From Devosia nanyangense (GTDB lineage: Bacteria > Pseudomonadota > Alphaproteobacteria > Rhizobiales > Devosiaceae), in the NCBI GenBank assembly GCA_016213505.1, contig JACRAF010000069.1:62001-126000 (forward strand): DNA of 64,000 nucleotides, written 5' to 3'. Position numbers and translations under genes: made by a program. The notes below the pieces were generated by a model, which saw nothing but the letters and a program-made list of their open reading frames with translations, was not told the origin of the DNA and searched no databases. The first letter of the stretch is position 1, and every line of letters starts with the position of its first letter. This document shows, one piece after another, positions 8,864 to 17,690 of this stretch.

Positions 8864-9193
8864 ATGCGCCTTACCGAGAACGTGGTGGCACCAAACGTCG
8901 TCGACGCCGGCGATATGCTGGCCAATGCCCGCCGCACCACCGATTTTCTCAAGTCGCTCGCCCATGAGGGCCGGCTGGTGATCCTCTGTCGGTTGTCCGA
9001 AGGACCGGCCACCGTCACCGAACTGGAGCAGGTGCTCGGCGCACGGCAGTCGTCGGTGTCCCAGCAGCTGGCGAGACTGCGCAGCGAGGGCCTTGTCGAC
9101 TACGAGCGTGACGGGCGGATCCTGCGCTATTCGATCGCCGACGATCGCGCCCGCAAGGTGGTCGCAATGCTCTACGACCTGTTCTGCGACTGA
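8864..9193 (+). CDS. shdrR: ArsR-family sulfur-responsive repressor (sHdrR/SqrR/BigR type)
   Basis: This 109-residue winged-helix repressor has a recognition region around VTELEQVLGARQSSVSQQLARL. Cysteines at positions 42 (VILCRL) and 108 (LFCD) match the conserved pair that forms an intramolecular polysulfide bridge in SqrR, BigR and the sHdrR of Hyphomicrobium. It therefore probably leaves DNA when reactive sulfur species appear, derepressing the sHdr genes. It converges on the 3' end of the sHdr operon. Two matching operators (ATTC-N8-GAAT) lie in the sHdr promoters. The assignment is strong from the cysteine pair and context. Confidence 0.85.
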   Translation: MRLTENVVAPNVVDAGDMLANARRTTDFLKSLAHEGRLVILCRLSEGPATVTELEQVLGARQSSVSQQLARLRSEGLVDYERDGRILRYSIADDRARKVVAMLYDLFCD

Positions 9194-9207
9194 CGCGGCG
9201 CCGCGCC

Positions 9208-9438
9208 TCAGGCGGTGTGCTTGATCACGAAGACGTAGACCTTCCCGTCGACCCGCGACTCCATCAGCTGGTTTCCCGTGGCGCGGCAGAAGGCCTCGAA
9301 ATCCTTCACCGCACCCGGGTCGGTCGCCTGCACCTCGAGGGTGCCATCGGGCGGCAGCGCGTTGAGCGCCTTCTTGGCCCTCAGGATCGGCAGTGGGCAG
9401 TTGAGGCCCTTCGCGTCGAGAAGCTGGTCGGCCATCAT
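9208..9438 (-). CDS. tusA: TusA sulfur carrier protein
   Basis: This protein of about 76 residues carries the TusA signature LNCPLPILRAKKAL, with the sulfur-binding cysteine in CPLP at about residue 14. TusA passes persulfide sulfur between rhodanese, DsrE-type carriers and the sHdr complex. An ATG at 9444 directly abuts the GGGAGA ribosome binding site, so the ATG at 9438 with 6-base spacing is preferred; 9435 is also possible. It is the last gene of the sHdr operon, next to a DsrE-family gene, matching TusA-DsrE pairs in other sulfur oxidisers. Confidence 0.92.
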   Translation of the reverse strand: MMADQLLDAKGLNCPLPILRAKKALNALPPDGTLEVQATDPGAVKDFEAFCRATGNQLMESRVDGKVYVFVIKHTA

Positions 9439-9450
9439 CGTCATTCTCCC

Positions 9451-9957
9451 TCAGATATACAGGTTGATATCGCTCTTGGAGGCGATCTCGATGTAGCTGG
9501 CGGCGCCGCCGAGCGCTGGACCTTCGATCATGTCCTCGAGTTTGTATTCGAACAGGTCCATCGTCATCTGGCAGGCGATCATCTTCACGTCCGCCTCGAT
9601 TGCCATCGCCCTCAGCTCCTCGATCGAAGCCACGCCCTTTTTCTTGATCAGGTTCTTCATCATTCCCGTTGCCAGGCCATCGACACCGGGGAGCGCTGAA
9701 ACGAGGTTGGGCAGCGCCATGTGCATGCCCATCATCGGCATCTGCATGGCCGGATTGCCGAGCGTGCTGATCTTGAGATTGAGGTCCTTCTTGAGCAGCG
9801 TCAGCCCATAGAAGGTAAAGAACATCGACACCTCCAGTCCCATCGCCGCAGCGGTCGTGGCGAGGATGAAGGGCGGGTACGCCCAGTCGAGCGTGCCCTT
9901 GGTGACGATCATCGATAGTGACGTTGCATTGCTCTGGCTAGGCACGGTCTCCTCCAT
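9451..9957 (-). CDS. DsrE-family sulfur-transfer protein (DsrE3A/peroxiredoxin-family type)
   Basis: This 168-residue protein is of the DsrE/F-like sulfur-carrier family, with the N-terminal strand MIVTKGTLDWAYPPF and a methionine-rich loop (PAMQMPMMGMHM). A single cysteine occurs at position 129 in KMIACQMTMDLFEY, the equivalent of the sulfur-accepting cysteine of DsrE3A. It likely exchanges persulfide with TusA, encoded 12 bases downstream, and supplies the sHdr complex. Its length fits the DsrE3A subgroup better than the roughly 120-residue DsrE. The ATG at 9957 has a GGAGAG motif abutting it, so spacing is poor and the exact start is slightly uncertain. Confidence 0.88.
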   Translation of the reverse strand: MEETVPSQSNATSLSMIVTKGTLDWAYPPFILATTAAAMGLEVSMFFTFYGLTLLKKDLNLKISTLGNPAMQMPMMGMHMALPNLVSALPGVDGLATGMMKNLIKKKGVASIEELRAMAIEADVKMIACQMTMDLFEYKLEDMIEGPALGGAASYIEIASKSDINLYI

Positions 9958-9981
9958 CTCTCCGGGCCTCGCCCGGGCTCT

Positions 9982-11031
9982 TCAAACTCCCAGCAGCACG
10001 GCGCCCAGCACCAGGCCTGCCAGAAACAGTGTTTCGGCGACCATCAGCCCGATGGCGCGGCCGCCAACCGACAGCATTTGTTTGATCGACGTGCGCACGC
10101 CGAGCGCGGCAATCGCGATGACCAGCAGCCACCGCGAGGCCGTCTTGATGAACTCGATGATTGGCGCCGGGATCACACCCAGCGAATTGAGCAGCACCAG
10201 CGCCGCAAAGAGAATGAGGAACGAGGGGAAGGTGCCCTTCGTACTGCCCGGCCCGGCCTTGCCGCGGAACAGGAACGACAGCCCGAAGACGACCGGCAGG
10301 AGCATAGCGACGCGCAGCAGCTTGGTGAAGGTTGCAACGTTCCCGGTTTCCTCCGAAACCGAGAAGCCGGCGCCCACCACCTGCGCCACGTCGTGGATGG
10401 TTCCGCCCAGGAAGATCCCGACCGCCGTGTGGTCGAGATGGAAGACCGCGATGATGATCGGATAGACGATCATCGCTACAGTGCTGAGCGTCGTGACAGC
10501 CACCACCGTGAAAACCGTGTCGCGGTCGTGTTCGGGACCCCGCGGCAGTACCGTCGCGATTGCCATGGCGGCGGATGCCCCGCAGATCGCCACGGCGCCG
10601 GCGGTCAACAGTCCGAATTCGCGAGACAGCCCGAACAGGCGCGCCGCCACCACCCCAAAGCCGATCGTGAGAAGTACGGCGGCGATCACCAGGATGACCG
10701 GAGCCAGCCCCAGCTGCATGATCTGGGTCAGGGTGATCTGGGCACCGAGCAGCCCGACCGCCAGGCGCAGCAGGGTCTTGGATGAGTACTGGATGCCGGC
10801 CGCGGTCTTGGCGGTCGGCTCGGACAGGAAGTTCAGGGCGAGGCCCAGCAGGAGGGCGAAGAGCATCACCGGGGCGCCATAGTGCTCGGACAGGAACATC
10901 GCGGCGATTGCCACGGTGACGGCGACGACGACGCCGGGAAACCTGGTGGTCCCCACCGCCCACAGCGCGCTCGCGCGGCTTTGCCGGAGAACGGGCTGGA
11001 GAACCGGCTGCGGTTGTGCGTCGTCGCTCAT
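9982..11031 (-). CDS. YeiH/UPF0324-family putative sulfate/sulfite exporter
   Basis: This 349-residue integral membrane protein has about ten to eleven hydrophobic segments. It matches the YeiH (PSE, putative sulfate exporter) family through motifs such as AVAICGASAAMAIATVLP in the middle, FLGGTIHDVAQVVGAG and the C-terminal AALGVRTSIKQML. Inside an sHdr operon it would export the sulfite or sulfate produced by sulfur oxidation. The start lies 5 bases after the lbpA stop. Transport direction and substrate are inferred from family name and context. Confidence 0.85.
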   Translation of the reverse strand: MSDDAQPQPVLQPVLRQSRASALWAVGTTRFPGVVVAVTVAIAAMFLSEHYGAPVMLFALLLGLALNFLSEPTAKTAAGIQYSSKTLLRLAVGLLGAQITLTQIMQLGLAPVILVIAAVLLTIGFGVVAARLFGLSREFGLLTAGAVAICGASAAMAIATVLPRGPEHDRDTVFTVVAVTTLSTVAMIVYPIIIAVFHLDHTAVGIFLGGTIHDVAQVVGAGFSVSEETGNVATFTKLLRVAMLLPVVFGLSFLFRGKAGPGSTKGTFPSFLILFAALVLLNSLGVIPAPIIEFIKTASRWLLVIAIAALGVRTSIKQMLSVGGRAIGLMVAETLFLAGLVLGAVLLGV

Positions 11032-11036
11032 GATCC

Positions 11037-11483
11037 TCAGGCCGCCGCGCAACCGGCGAAGGCGTCCGCTACCATCTTGGCCTCGTAGGGGCCGGCGACC
11101 GCCGATCCCGGCGTGAGCGTCGCCTTGGCCGCGGCCCAGTCCGCCGGCCTCACGCGCAGCATCCAGCCCTGGCCATAGGGGTCGGTGTTGGCGAGCTTGG
11201 GGCTGCCGTTGAGCAACTCGTTGGTTTCGACGACCTCGGCCTCGAAGGCGATCTTGGCCGGCCCAACCCATTTGCCGGATTCAACCGTGGCGCAGGATTT
11301 GCCCGATTCGACGGTCTTGCCGACGCGCTTGGGCGTGTAGGCGACCAGTTGGCCGGCCATGCCGGTCGCGACCATGGTCATGCCGAGCGTGACGGTGCCG
11401 TCGGCGTTCTCGCGGTACCAGATGTTGTTGTCGACATCGTAGAGCAGATCGTCGGGGAGATTGCAGCCGCGCACGACAGCCAT
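11037..11483 (-). CDS. lbpA: Lipoate-binding protein LbpA (GcvH-like) of the sHdr pathway
   Basis: This 148-residue protein resembles glycine cleavage H protein and has the lipoylation loop ATVESGKWVGPAK with the acceptor lysine at about position 71. In sHdr-containing sulfur oxidisers such proteins carry a lipoyl group that holds the sulfur intermediate while sHdr oxidises it to sulfite. Dedicated attachment is implied by the lipoate ligase at 18957-20033. Three cysteines (C7, C64 and C145) are visible. The stop-to-start distance from the preceding gene is one base, so they are surely co-transcribed. Confidence 0.93.
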   Translation of the reverse strand: MAVVRGCNLPDDLLYDVDNNIWYRENADGTVTLGMTMVATGMAGQLVAYTPKRVGKTVESGKSCATVESGKWVGPAKIAFEAEVVETNELLNGSPKLANTDPYGQGWMLRVRPADWAAAKATLTPGSAVAGPYEAKMVADAFAGCAAA

Positions 11484-11484
11484 T

Positions 11485-11964
11485 TCAGACTCCGGAGGGT
11501 TGGGTGGTTGCAGCCGCCTCGGCGGCGGGCTGGCGCAGAGGACGCGAGGCGCAGCAGAACTCGCCGAGTCCTGCGACCTCGAGCTTGCCCGAAACGAACA
11601 GAGCCAGGTGACGAACGACCATGATCATGAGGCGGAACGCGCGCTCCCGCTGATCTTCATCGCCGGCCGCGCTGACGACATTGTTCTGGAACACGATTTC
11701 ACGGCAGGTCTCGCGGCAAGCGTTGAAGCTCGGCTCGCCCCTGGCGGCCTGAGCGTGCAGCGCAAGCAGCCGAAACCCTTCCTTCTGGCGCACCGTCGGC
11801 TCGGCGCCATGCGCCGAAAGCCAGGTTTCGAGGATGGTCTCCGAGAGCTGCAGCAGTTCGGGTACAAGCCGCAAGCTGCTGCTGCGCGCCGCTTCCCTGG
11901 GGGTCGCGGCGATGACACCGAGGCGGGCCATGACGTCACCAACGTGGGGGTATTCCTCTGTCAT
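11485..11964 (-). CDS. Conserved protein of unknown function in the sHdr operon
   Basis: This 159-residue, mostly alpha-helical protein has no signal peptide and no recognised domain. It contains cysteines in NACRETCREI (CX3C) and a vicinal pair in GEFCCASRP near the C-terminus. Its start overlaps the stop of sHdrB2 by 4 bases (ATGA), so it is translationally coupled to the core complex, and lbpA follows directly. A helper role in sHdr assembly, a cofactor or LbpA docking are all possible; none is shown by sequence. Confidence 0.7.
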   Translation of the reverse strand: MTEEYPHVGDVMARLGVIAATPREAARSSSLRLVPELLQLSETILETWLSAHGAEPTVRQKEGFRLLALHAQAARGEPSFNACRETCREIVFQNNVVSAAGDEDQRERAFRLMIMVVRHLALFVSGKLEVAGLGEFCCASRPLRQPAAEAAATTQPSGV

Positions 11965-12887
11965 CGCGCCAGCCCCTTCTGCTTGAGCATGGGCATGGCG
12001 TCCGAGAAGTTCTCGTGCACGCCGACCTTGCGGGGGCTGAGGCCAAGCGCGAGCCCCAGCAACTGCGTGAAGTAGAGAATCCTGACGCTGGTCTTCTTGC
12101 CGAACACCTTTTCAGCACGCATCTGGTGCATCTCGAGCCCGGAATGGCAGGTCGGGCATTCGGTGGCGATCACGTCGGCGCCGCAGGCCTCGGCCGTCTC
12201 CAGCAGGTTGAGCACAAGGCGGGTCGAGGTATCGCTGTCCGACAGGGTGTGGGCGCCGCCGCAGCACGAGGTCTTCAGCGGATACTCGACGTTCTCGGCC
12301 CCGGCCGCTTCCAGCAGGTCGTCCATGAAATGCGGTTTCAGCGTGGACTCGCTGCCCGGCCCCCTGTCCTTTTCGGGAAAGATGTGGCGCGGCCGCGTGT
12401 ACATGCAGCCATAGTAGTTGGCGACCTTCAGCCCCTTGAGGCTGTTCTTGACCTTGGCCTTGAGGCCCTCTTCGCCGATGCCTTGCTTGATCCAGTCGAG
12501 CGCGTGAATGGTCTCGACGTGCCCGGGCTCATAGGCCCGATGCCCCGCCTTGCCGGCGAGCCGTTCATTGACGCTCTTGGATTCGGGGTCGTGCGCGAGG
12601 TCGTATTCGGCCTTCTTGAGATTGTGATAGCAGCCGTTGCACGGCGCCATCACGGTGTCGAACCCCATGTCCTCGGCGATCGTCAGATTGCGGGCCGATA
12701 GATAAGTCTGGATCTTCGGATCGACGTTCTTGACCTCCATCGCCCCGCAGCAATTCCAGTTCTCGAGTTCGACCGTCTGAAGCCCGAGGGCATCGCCCAG
12801 CGCCTTGGTTGAACGGTTGTAGGCGTGCCCCGTGCCTTCGAGAGCGCAGCCGGGGTAATAGGCGACCTTGTCGTACTTGCCGGTCAT
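11961..12887 (-). CDS. shdrB2: sHdrB2, CCG-domain subunit of sulfur-oxidising heterodisulfide reductase-like complex
   Basis: This 308-residue protein has two CCG (cysteine-rich) domains: C14 with NCCGA at 46-48 and PCNGC at 83-86 for the first, then YGC at 161, SCCGGAH at 208-212 and ECPTC at 244-247 for the second. By homology with HdrB these bind non-cubane [4Fe-4S] clusters at the catalytic site. It works in the cytoplasm with sHdrC2, sHdrA and the B1/C1 pair to oxidise LbpA-bound sulfane sulfur. Four-base overlaps with both neighbours show tight coupling. Confidence 0.93.
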   Translation of the reverse strand: MTGKYDKVAYYPGCALEGTGHAYNRSTKALGDALGLQTVELENWNCCGAMEVKNVDPKIQTYLSARNLTIAEDMGFDTVMAPCNGCYHNLKKAEYDLAHDPESKSVNERLAGKAGHRAYEPGHVETIHALDWIKQGIGEEGLKAKVKNSLKGLKVANYYGCMYTRPRHIFPEKDRGPGSESTLKPHFMDDLLEAAGAENVEYPLKTSCCGGAHTLSDSDTSTRLVLNLLETAEACGADVIATECPTCHSGLEMHQMRAEKVFGKKTSVRILYFTQLLGLALGLSPRKVGVHENFSDAMPMLKQKGLAR

Positions 12888-13633
12888 CGGCCGTCCTCTC
12901 CTGTTGGCAGACCCAGCGCCTTGCGGTTCGCGGCCTCCCGCTCATGGACATAGTCTTTGATCGCGGCGCGGGCTCGACTCCAACCGCGAGTGCGCGGGTG
13001 GAACACCGCTGCAAATCCCATCTTGATGCCCATCGCGACGGGCAGGCGCTTGGCGAGCCCGATCGCCATCGCCACCAGCCAGTTCTGGGCCAGCTTCTGC
13101 CCGGTTCGGGCGAAGAACTGCCGGATGACCAGCCCGTCCTCAATCTTGCCGGTCTCGATGATTTGCTGGGAGAAGCCCTCGTCGAAGATCATCGACGGCT
13201 TCTTTTCGGTGTGCCCCTTGAGCTCCAGCCAGTGCGCCGTGGCCTTCATCACCCCTTCGGGGTTGACGTCGCGCGGGCAGGCATAGGTGCATTTGTTGCA
13301 GGACACGCACTGCCATACGATGTCCTTGTCGAGCAGCAGTTCCTGCTTCATGCCGTTGCGGATCAGGTAGATCCAGTAGCGCGGGTTGAAGTCCGGGTTG
13401 AGGGCGTTCACCGTGCAGGCATTGGTGCACGAGCCACACTGCCAGCAGCGATGGATGTTTTCGCCGCCAGGCAGGGCGGCGATCTCCTCCTGCATGGACT
13501 CGTCGTAGTCGGTGAGCGCACGGGAGTTGATGAACGTGCTCCAGTGTCCCGATACGTCGATCCCATCGATGAACAGATCCTTGTGCTCGATCAGGTTCTC
13601 CGGGCGGATCAGCGATTTCTCGTGGATTGGCAT
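12884..13633 (-). CDS. shdrC2: sHdrC2, iron-sulfur electron-transfer subunit
   Basis: This 249-residue protein has two ferredoxin-type [4Fe-4S] motifs: C63/C66/C69 with C73 (CWQCGSCTNAC) and C109/C112/C115 with C119 (CVSCNKCTYACP). As in HdrC, these relay electrons between the CCG-domain subunit sHdrB2 and the flavoprotein sHdrA. The C-terminal part is a helical interaction domain. It lies between the hyp gene and sHdrB2 in the canonical shdr order C1-B1-A-hyp-C2-B2. Confidence 0.93.
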   Translation of the reverse strand: MPIHEKSLIRPENLIEHKDLFIDGIDVSGHWSTFINSRALTDYDESMQEEIAALPGGENIHRCWQCGSCTNACTVNALNPDFNPRYWIYLIRNGMKQELLLDKDIVWQCVSCNKCTYACPRDVNPEGVMKATAHWLELKGHTEKKPSMIFDEGFSQQIIETGKIEDGLVIRQFFARTGQKLAQNWLVAMAIGLAKRLPVAMGIKMGFAAVFHPRTRGWSRARAAIKDYVHEREAANRKALGLPTGEDGR

Positions 13634-13643
13634 GCCGCCTCCC

Positions 13644-14501
13644 TCAATTCGCCATCAGGGGGGCGCCGCCCAGCACATGGGCGCTGCCATCGATCAGCTT
13701 GAGGCGCGTCCGCCCTGTTTCGGTGTTGATCGTGTCGAGCCCGAGCATGCGCCTCGTGTGCGTCATGGGGTCGGTGCCGTCCGAAAAGTCCGAGCGTAGG
13801 TACTGTCCGCCGCGGTCGTTGATGTAGCCGGCGTAGACGTGCGCGCACAGCAGGTCGGCGTAGAAGGCGTGGTCGCGGAACACGCCGCTTGCCGTCAGGA
13901 ACGTGGAAAGCTCCGCCGTCAGCGCCACGAACGTCTCGAAGCCGTCGTCGACATCGATGACCGCATCGTCGACCAAATCCGAGTACCAGATCTCGCGCAG
14001 CACGCCGGTCCCGACCCGGGCGTCCCAGACCCACCTGGTCATCAGCGGGTAGTGCTCGGGAGCAATGAAGTGAAGCACCTCGGCCCCGAGGTCGCGGACC
14101 CATCGGTGGCCCTTGTCCTGGGGGAATTGCGCCATGAAACGCAGCAGTCGGGCATCGGCGGTGGTGACATCGGACCAGCCTTCGAGCAGAGCCGCCAGCC
14201 GCTCGCGCATGCGGTTGAAGCCGTCGGGCTCGAGATAGGGGGCGATCCGCCGGCGCACCGGACTGGCAAAGGCCACGAGGTCGCCGAACTCGGCGGCGGT
14301 CATGTCCCGCACCTTGCCCTTGCCAAGAATCTCCTCGAACAGCGATGCTTTCAGAGCCAGCGCGCTGACATAGCGTTCTACCCCGCCGGTTGGCTCGGCG
14401 GCACCGACCAGATGGTTAAAGGCGCGCCTGAGCCGCGGACCCGAAAGATCGAGCACCGGACCGGCGGGCCTTGCGGCGCGACGCTGCGTGATCGCGGCCA
14501 C
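13644..14501 (-). CDS. Hyp, conserved protein between sHdrA and sHdrC2
   Basis: This 285-residue soluble protein has no identified domain. Its position between sHdrA and sHdrC2 is that of the conserved 'hyp' gene in sHdr clusters of Hyphomicrobium and other sulfur oxidisers, where it is taken as part of the system. The sequence is alpha/beta and rich in tryptophan and arginine in the middle (GHRWVRDLGAEVLHFIAPEH). It starts with GTG at 14501, overlapping the sHdrA stop by one base, with GGGAGG about 10 bases upstream. The function is unknown. Confidence 0.8.
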   Translation of the reverse strand: MAAITQRRAARPAGPVLDLSGPRLRRAFNHLVGAAEPTGGVERYVSALALKASLFEEILGKGKVRDMTAAEFGDLVAFASPVRRRIAPYLEPDGFNRMRERLAALLEGWSDVTTADARLLRFMAQFPQDKGHRWVRDLGAEVLHFIAPEHYPLMTRWVWDARVGTGVLREIWYSDLVDDAVIDVDDGFETFVALTAELSTFLTASGVFRDHAFYADLLCAHVYAGYINDRGGQYLRSDFSDGTDPMTHTRRMLGLDTINTETGRTRLKLIDGSAHVLGGAPLMAN

Positions 14502-15553
14502 TATTCGGCGGCCTCCCTGATCTCGAGCGAGGCCTGCGCCAGCGCCGCCATGGCGGCCGATTGTCCCTGCGCGATCGAATCGTCGATCGTCTCGGGTCCG
14601 AGCGCCGCGCCAGCCACGAACACGCCGGGACGCGAACTGCCCGACATCTGCGAATAGGTCGAAGCGCGATCGATGTAGCCGTACTTCTGCAGCTTGACCC
14701 CGAACACCGCCGACAGGGTCATGTTGTCGACATTGGGGTCCATGCCGATGGCGTGCACGACCATGTCGAAGGGAATGGTGATCGGCCGCTTGACCAGGGT
14801 ATCCTCGCCCTTGACGATCAGCCGCTTGCCGTCCGATGTCACTTCGGCGATGCGGGCCTTGATGTACCGGACTTTGTATTCCTCCTGGCTGGCCCAGTAG
14901 AACTCACCCTCGTAGAGGCCGAAGGTCCGGATATCCATGTAGTAGATGTAGACGTTACAGTTGGGCAGCGCCTGGCGGATTTCCATGGCCAGATTGGCCG
15001 ACACCGTGCAGCACACTTTAGAACACCATTCGCGTCCGATCTGCCGGTCGCGCGAGCCGACACAGAGCAGGATCGCCACCCGATCGGGCGCCCGTCCATC
15101 GGAGGGGCACTTGATGCCCGAACCGGTGGACAGCATCTGTTCGACCTGCGTGGTGGTGACCACGTCCTCATAGGTCCCGAAGCCCCACTCGGGTTTGTTC
15201 AGGCTGTCGAAGTGGGTAAATCCGGTGCACAGGATCGCCGAGCCGACGTCGAGGCTGGTGCCGTCCTTGAGCGTGGCCCGGAACGCGCCGGGATCGCCCT
15301 CGAAGGTGGCGACGGTGGTGTTCGTGTGCACTTTGACCAGCGGGTTGGTCGCGACGCGGTCGACCATGCCGCCAATGGCATCGCGGGCCCATTCGTGCGA
15401 GGGGACCAGCCGCGCGTACCCCGAGAGGATCGGCGCCCCTCCGAGGCGATCGGCCTTTTCGACCAGGACGACCTCGCGGCCGGCGGAAGCCAGGGCATGG
15501 GCGGCCGACAGCCCCGCGGGGCCGCCACCAACGACGAGGACGGGTTTGCTCAC
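14501..15553 (-). CDS. shdrA: sHdrA, flavoprotein subunit of sHdr complex
   Basis: This 350-residue protein is the short HdrA found in sulfur oxidisers; methanogen HdrA is nearly twice as long. The FAD-binding motif VLVVGGGPAGLSAA occupies residues 5-18. Cysteines C164 (LLCVGSRD), C177 and C181/C182 (EWCSKVCC) are candidates for a [4Fe-4S] cluster near the flavin. A second dinucleotide-type motif, GVFVAGAALGPETIDDS, is near the C-terminus. It starts at GTG 15553, overlapping the sHdrB1 stop by three bases. It is the electron hub of the complex. Confidence 0.93.
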   Translation of the reverse strand: MSKPVLVVGGGPAGLSAAHALASAGREVVLVEKADRLGGAPILSGYARLVPSHEWARDAIGGMVDRVATNPLVKVHTNTTVATFEGDPGAFRATLKDGTSLDVGSAILCTGFTHFDSLNKPEWGFGTYEDVVTTTQVEQMLSTGSGIKCPSDGRAPDRVAILLCVGSRDRQIGREWCSKVCCTVSANLAMEIRQALPNCNVYIYYMDIRTFGLYEGEFYWASQEEYKVRYIKARIAEVTSDGKRLIVKGEDTLVKRPITIPFDMVVHAIGMDPNVDNMTLSAVFGVKLQKYGYIDRASTYSQMSGSSRPGVFVAGAALGPETIDDSIAQGQSAAMAALAQASLEIREAAE

Positions 15554-16920
15554 TCTGCGGCTCCGGCGGGGATCAGTTTGGGCTTGACGTATCCCGGGCC
15601 CGACGTGATGGCGCGCTTGGGATCGTAGAGGGTCTCGACGCGGCCGCCCTTGACCTCCTCGAGATAGTCCTGGAACTCGGCCTTCGCCTTCTCCCAATCG
15701 ATCCCCAGCTTCTCGAGCAGGGTCTCGAAGGGCGAGGCGTGCCAGTGCAATTGCGCCAGCTTGTAGGGGTGGGCGCCGAGCGCGATCGCGGCGAACTGGC
15801 AGTCGGCCATGATGGGCAGCGCGTAGACCTTGCCTACCGCCTTGCCGATCCACTGGTTCTTGTCGAGCGTGGTGATGCAGCCCGTGTCGTGGCCGATCAT
15901 CACGTCGGCGCGCGCTTCCTCCACCGCCACCTTGATCTTGCGGTCGATGGTGAAGGAGCGAGTGAACTCGCGTTCGCCGATGATGTGGCGGAAGCCGAAG
16001 CCGCAGCAATCGTACCAGGTGGAGTAGTCGATCACCTGGGCGCCCAGCGTCTCCATCAGCCCGGTGGAAACGGCCACCCGGTTGCCGTCGAGAACGTCGT
16101 CATCGTAGATGACGTCTTCGGGCACCATCTTGTAGACGTGACAGGCCGGATGAATGGTGGCCCGCACCTGGCTGACATCGACGACCTGATGCTCGACGAG
16201 CCGGTGGCGCATCACGTGCAGCCATTCCGAATAGTGGACGACTTCTTCGGGGATCAGCAGCTTGCCGTCGACCAGCCGGCCGAGCTTGCCGAGGATCTCC
16301 TTGACCTTGGCGCGCAGTTCGGCCGAGTGCATCAGGAAGATCCGCATCTCCTTGTAGTTGCCGAAGGAGGTGCCGCAATGGACCAGCGGATAGTAGGTTC
16401 CCTCCGGCAGCCCCTGCGATTTGGCCGAGACGTAGGCCTGGTGGAAATTGCGCAGAAACACCGCCGCGAGTGAGACCACGTTGCCGATGCCGGAGCCATG
16501 ATAGTTCCAGGCGGTACAGGAGGTCTGATCGGTCTCGTCGAGGTATTTGACGCCGAGCCTGTTCTGCAGCCACAGCACCGACGAGGGATAGCCGGGAATG
16601 TTGCCGCACTGGCCGCACGATTTGTGATGCCATAGGTTGGTGGTCGGGATCTTCTTGTCCCAGCCGTAGAGGGTCTTGGCCATCACCGGCTCGTGCTGAT
16701 CGCCCACCCTGTGGACGATGATCTCGCCGTCCTTTTCGAGCTGCCACATGGCGTCGCGAATGTCGTGCTTGCGATCCTTGACGGTGAGCAGGGCGCGCTT
16801 GTCGATCCTGGCTTCCACCCAGTCGGTCGCCCGCTTCGCCTCGTCGGGGCGCAACTGCGTCGCCCGCCATTCGGCGCCGAAGCCGCCATAGGCGCCCTCT
16901 GTGCTGTCCGTCCCGGTCAT
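15550..16920 (-). CDS. shdrB1: sHdrB1, CCG-domain subunit of sHdr complex
   Basis: This 456-residue protein has a roughly 90-residue N-terminal region before two CCG-type domains. Visible cysteine motifs include SCGQC (102-105), TSCTAW (135), HCGTSFG (182), HPACHV and YDCCGFGFRH late in the protein, then HDTGC and ADCQF. These are suited to iron-sulfur clusters, partly diverged from sHdrB2, as expected for the B1 paralogue. It pairs with sHdrC1, encoded 23 bases upstream, and overlaps sHdrA by 4 bases. It is longer than sHdrB2, mainly through the N-terminal region. Confidence 0.92.
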   Translation of the reverse strand: MTGTDSTEGAYGGFGAEWRATQLRPDEAKRATDWVEARIDKRALLTVKDRKHDIRDAMWQLEKDGEIIVHRVGDQHEPVMAKTLYGWDKKIPTTNLWHHKSCGQCGNIPGYPSSVLWLQNRLGVKYLDETDQTSCTAWNYHGSGIGNVVSLAAVFLRNFHQAYVSAKSQGLPEGTYYPLVHCGTSFGNYKEMRIFLMHSAELRAKVKEILGKLGRLVDGKLLIPEEVVHYSEWLHVMRHRLVEHQVVDVSQVRATIHPACHVYKMVPEDVIYDDDVLDGNRVAVSTGLMETLGAQVIDYSTWYDCCGFGFRHIIGEREFTRSFTIDRKIKVAVEEARADVMIGHDTGCITTLDKNQWIGKAVGKVYALPIMADCQFAAIALGAHPYKLAQLHWHASPFETLLEKLGIDWEKAKAEFQDYLEEVKGGRVETLYDPKRAITSGPGYVKPKLIPAGAAE

Positions 16921-16943
16921 CGCTTCCTCCTCAGGTCAAGCGG

Positions 16944-17681
16944 TCAGGCGTCGTCGTCCTCGTCCTGGTCGTCGAGCCAGTCCTGGTATTCCTCGCGTTT
17001 CTCGTCCATCACGTCGGTGACGACGTCGAAAAGGTTCTCGTCGACGCTCTCGAGCTGATCGAGCACGCCGGTCGCTTCCCAGATCGTGTAAAGTTCGACC
17101 GAGGTCTTGAGATTGACGACCCAGGCGGTGTCGATGGTGTGCAGCGTCGGCACCGGGATCGCCTTGCGCAGGATGTTGAGCGGCGCATCGACCTTGGAGA
17201 CGTTCGGCCCCCAGTCGGGAAACGCCTCGCGGGTGATCATGTTGGGGGCGAGCTGGTTGCCGGTCGAGATCACCTTGAGCAGCACGCGGCTGAAGGGCCT
17301 CAGCACCTGCTTGGCCGATTCCATTTCGTGCTTGATCGCGACTTCGCGCATGATCATCACGAGCCCGCCCGGCGAATTCTCGAACGGGCAGCGGGCGGCG
17401 CAGGTGTAGCACTGGGCGCAGGCCCAGATTTTTTCCTGCATGGCGTCGTGGATGCCTTCGAGATTCTCGGTCCACAACAGCTGGACGATTTCGCGCGGCG
17501 AATAGTCGTAGTAATGGGCCGAGGGGCAGGTGGCGGTGCAGATGCCGCAGTTCAGGCAACCATGCAACTCGTGGTCGTAGAGAATGTGCCCCTTGATGTC
17601 GTCGAAGATTTCTTCGAGTTTCTCCCGCGGCACCGCCGGTGCTTCGGAGAATGGGTCGCCTGCCAGAGCCGCTTGGGACAT
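16944..17681 (-). CDS. shdrC1: sHdrC1, iron-sulfur electron-transfer subunit
   Basis: This 245-residue protein has two ferredoxin-like cluster motifs, CLNCGICTATCP (C42, C45, C48, C52) and CAQCYTCAARCP (C88, C91, C94, C98). The C-terminus ends in an unusually acidic run (DDQDEDDD). The ATG at 17681 sits 6 bases after GAGGG; an in-frame ATG at 17687 abuts that site directly and is less likely. It is the first sHdr core gene of the operon, following dsrE by nine bases, and partners sHdrB1. Confidence 0.93.
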   Translation of the reverse strand: MSQAALAGDPFSEAPAVPREKLEEIFDDIKGHILYDHELHGCLNCGICTATCPSAHYYDYSPREIVQLLWTENLEGIHDAMQEKIWACAQCYTCAARCPFENSPGGLVMIMREVAIKHEMESAKQVLRPFSRVLLKVISTGNQLAPNMITREAFPDWGPNVSKVDAPLNILRKAIPVPTLHTIDTAWVVNLKTSVELYTIWEATGVLDQLESVDENLFDVVTDVMDEKREEYQDWLDDQDEDDDA

Positions 17682-17690
17682 CGGCATCCC

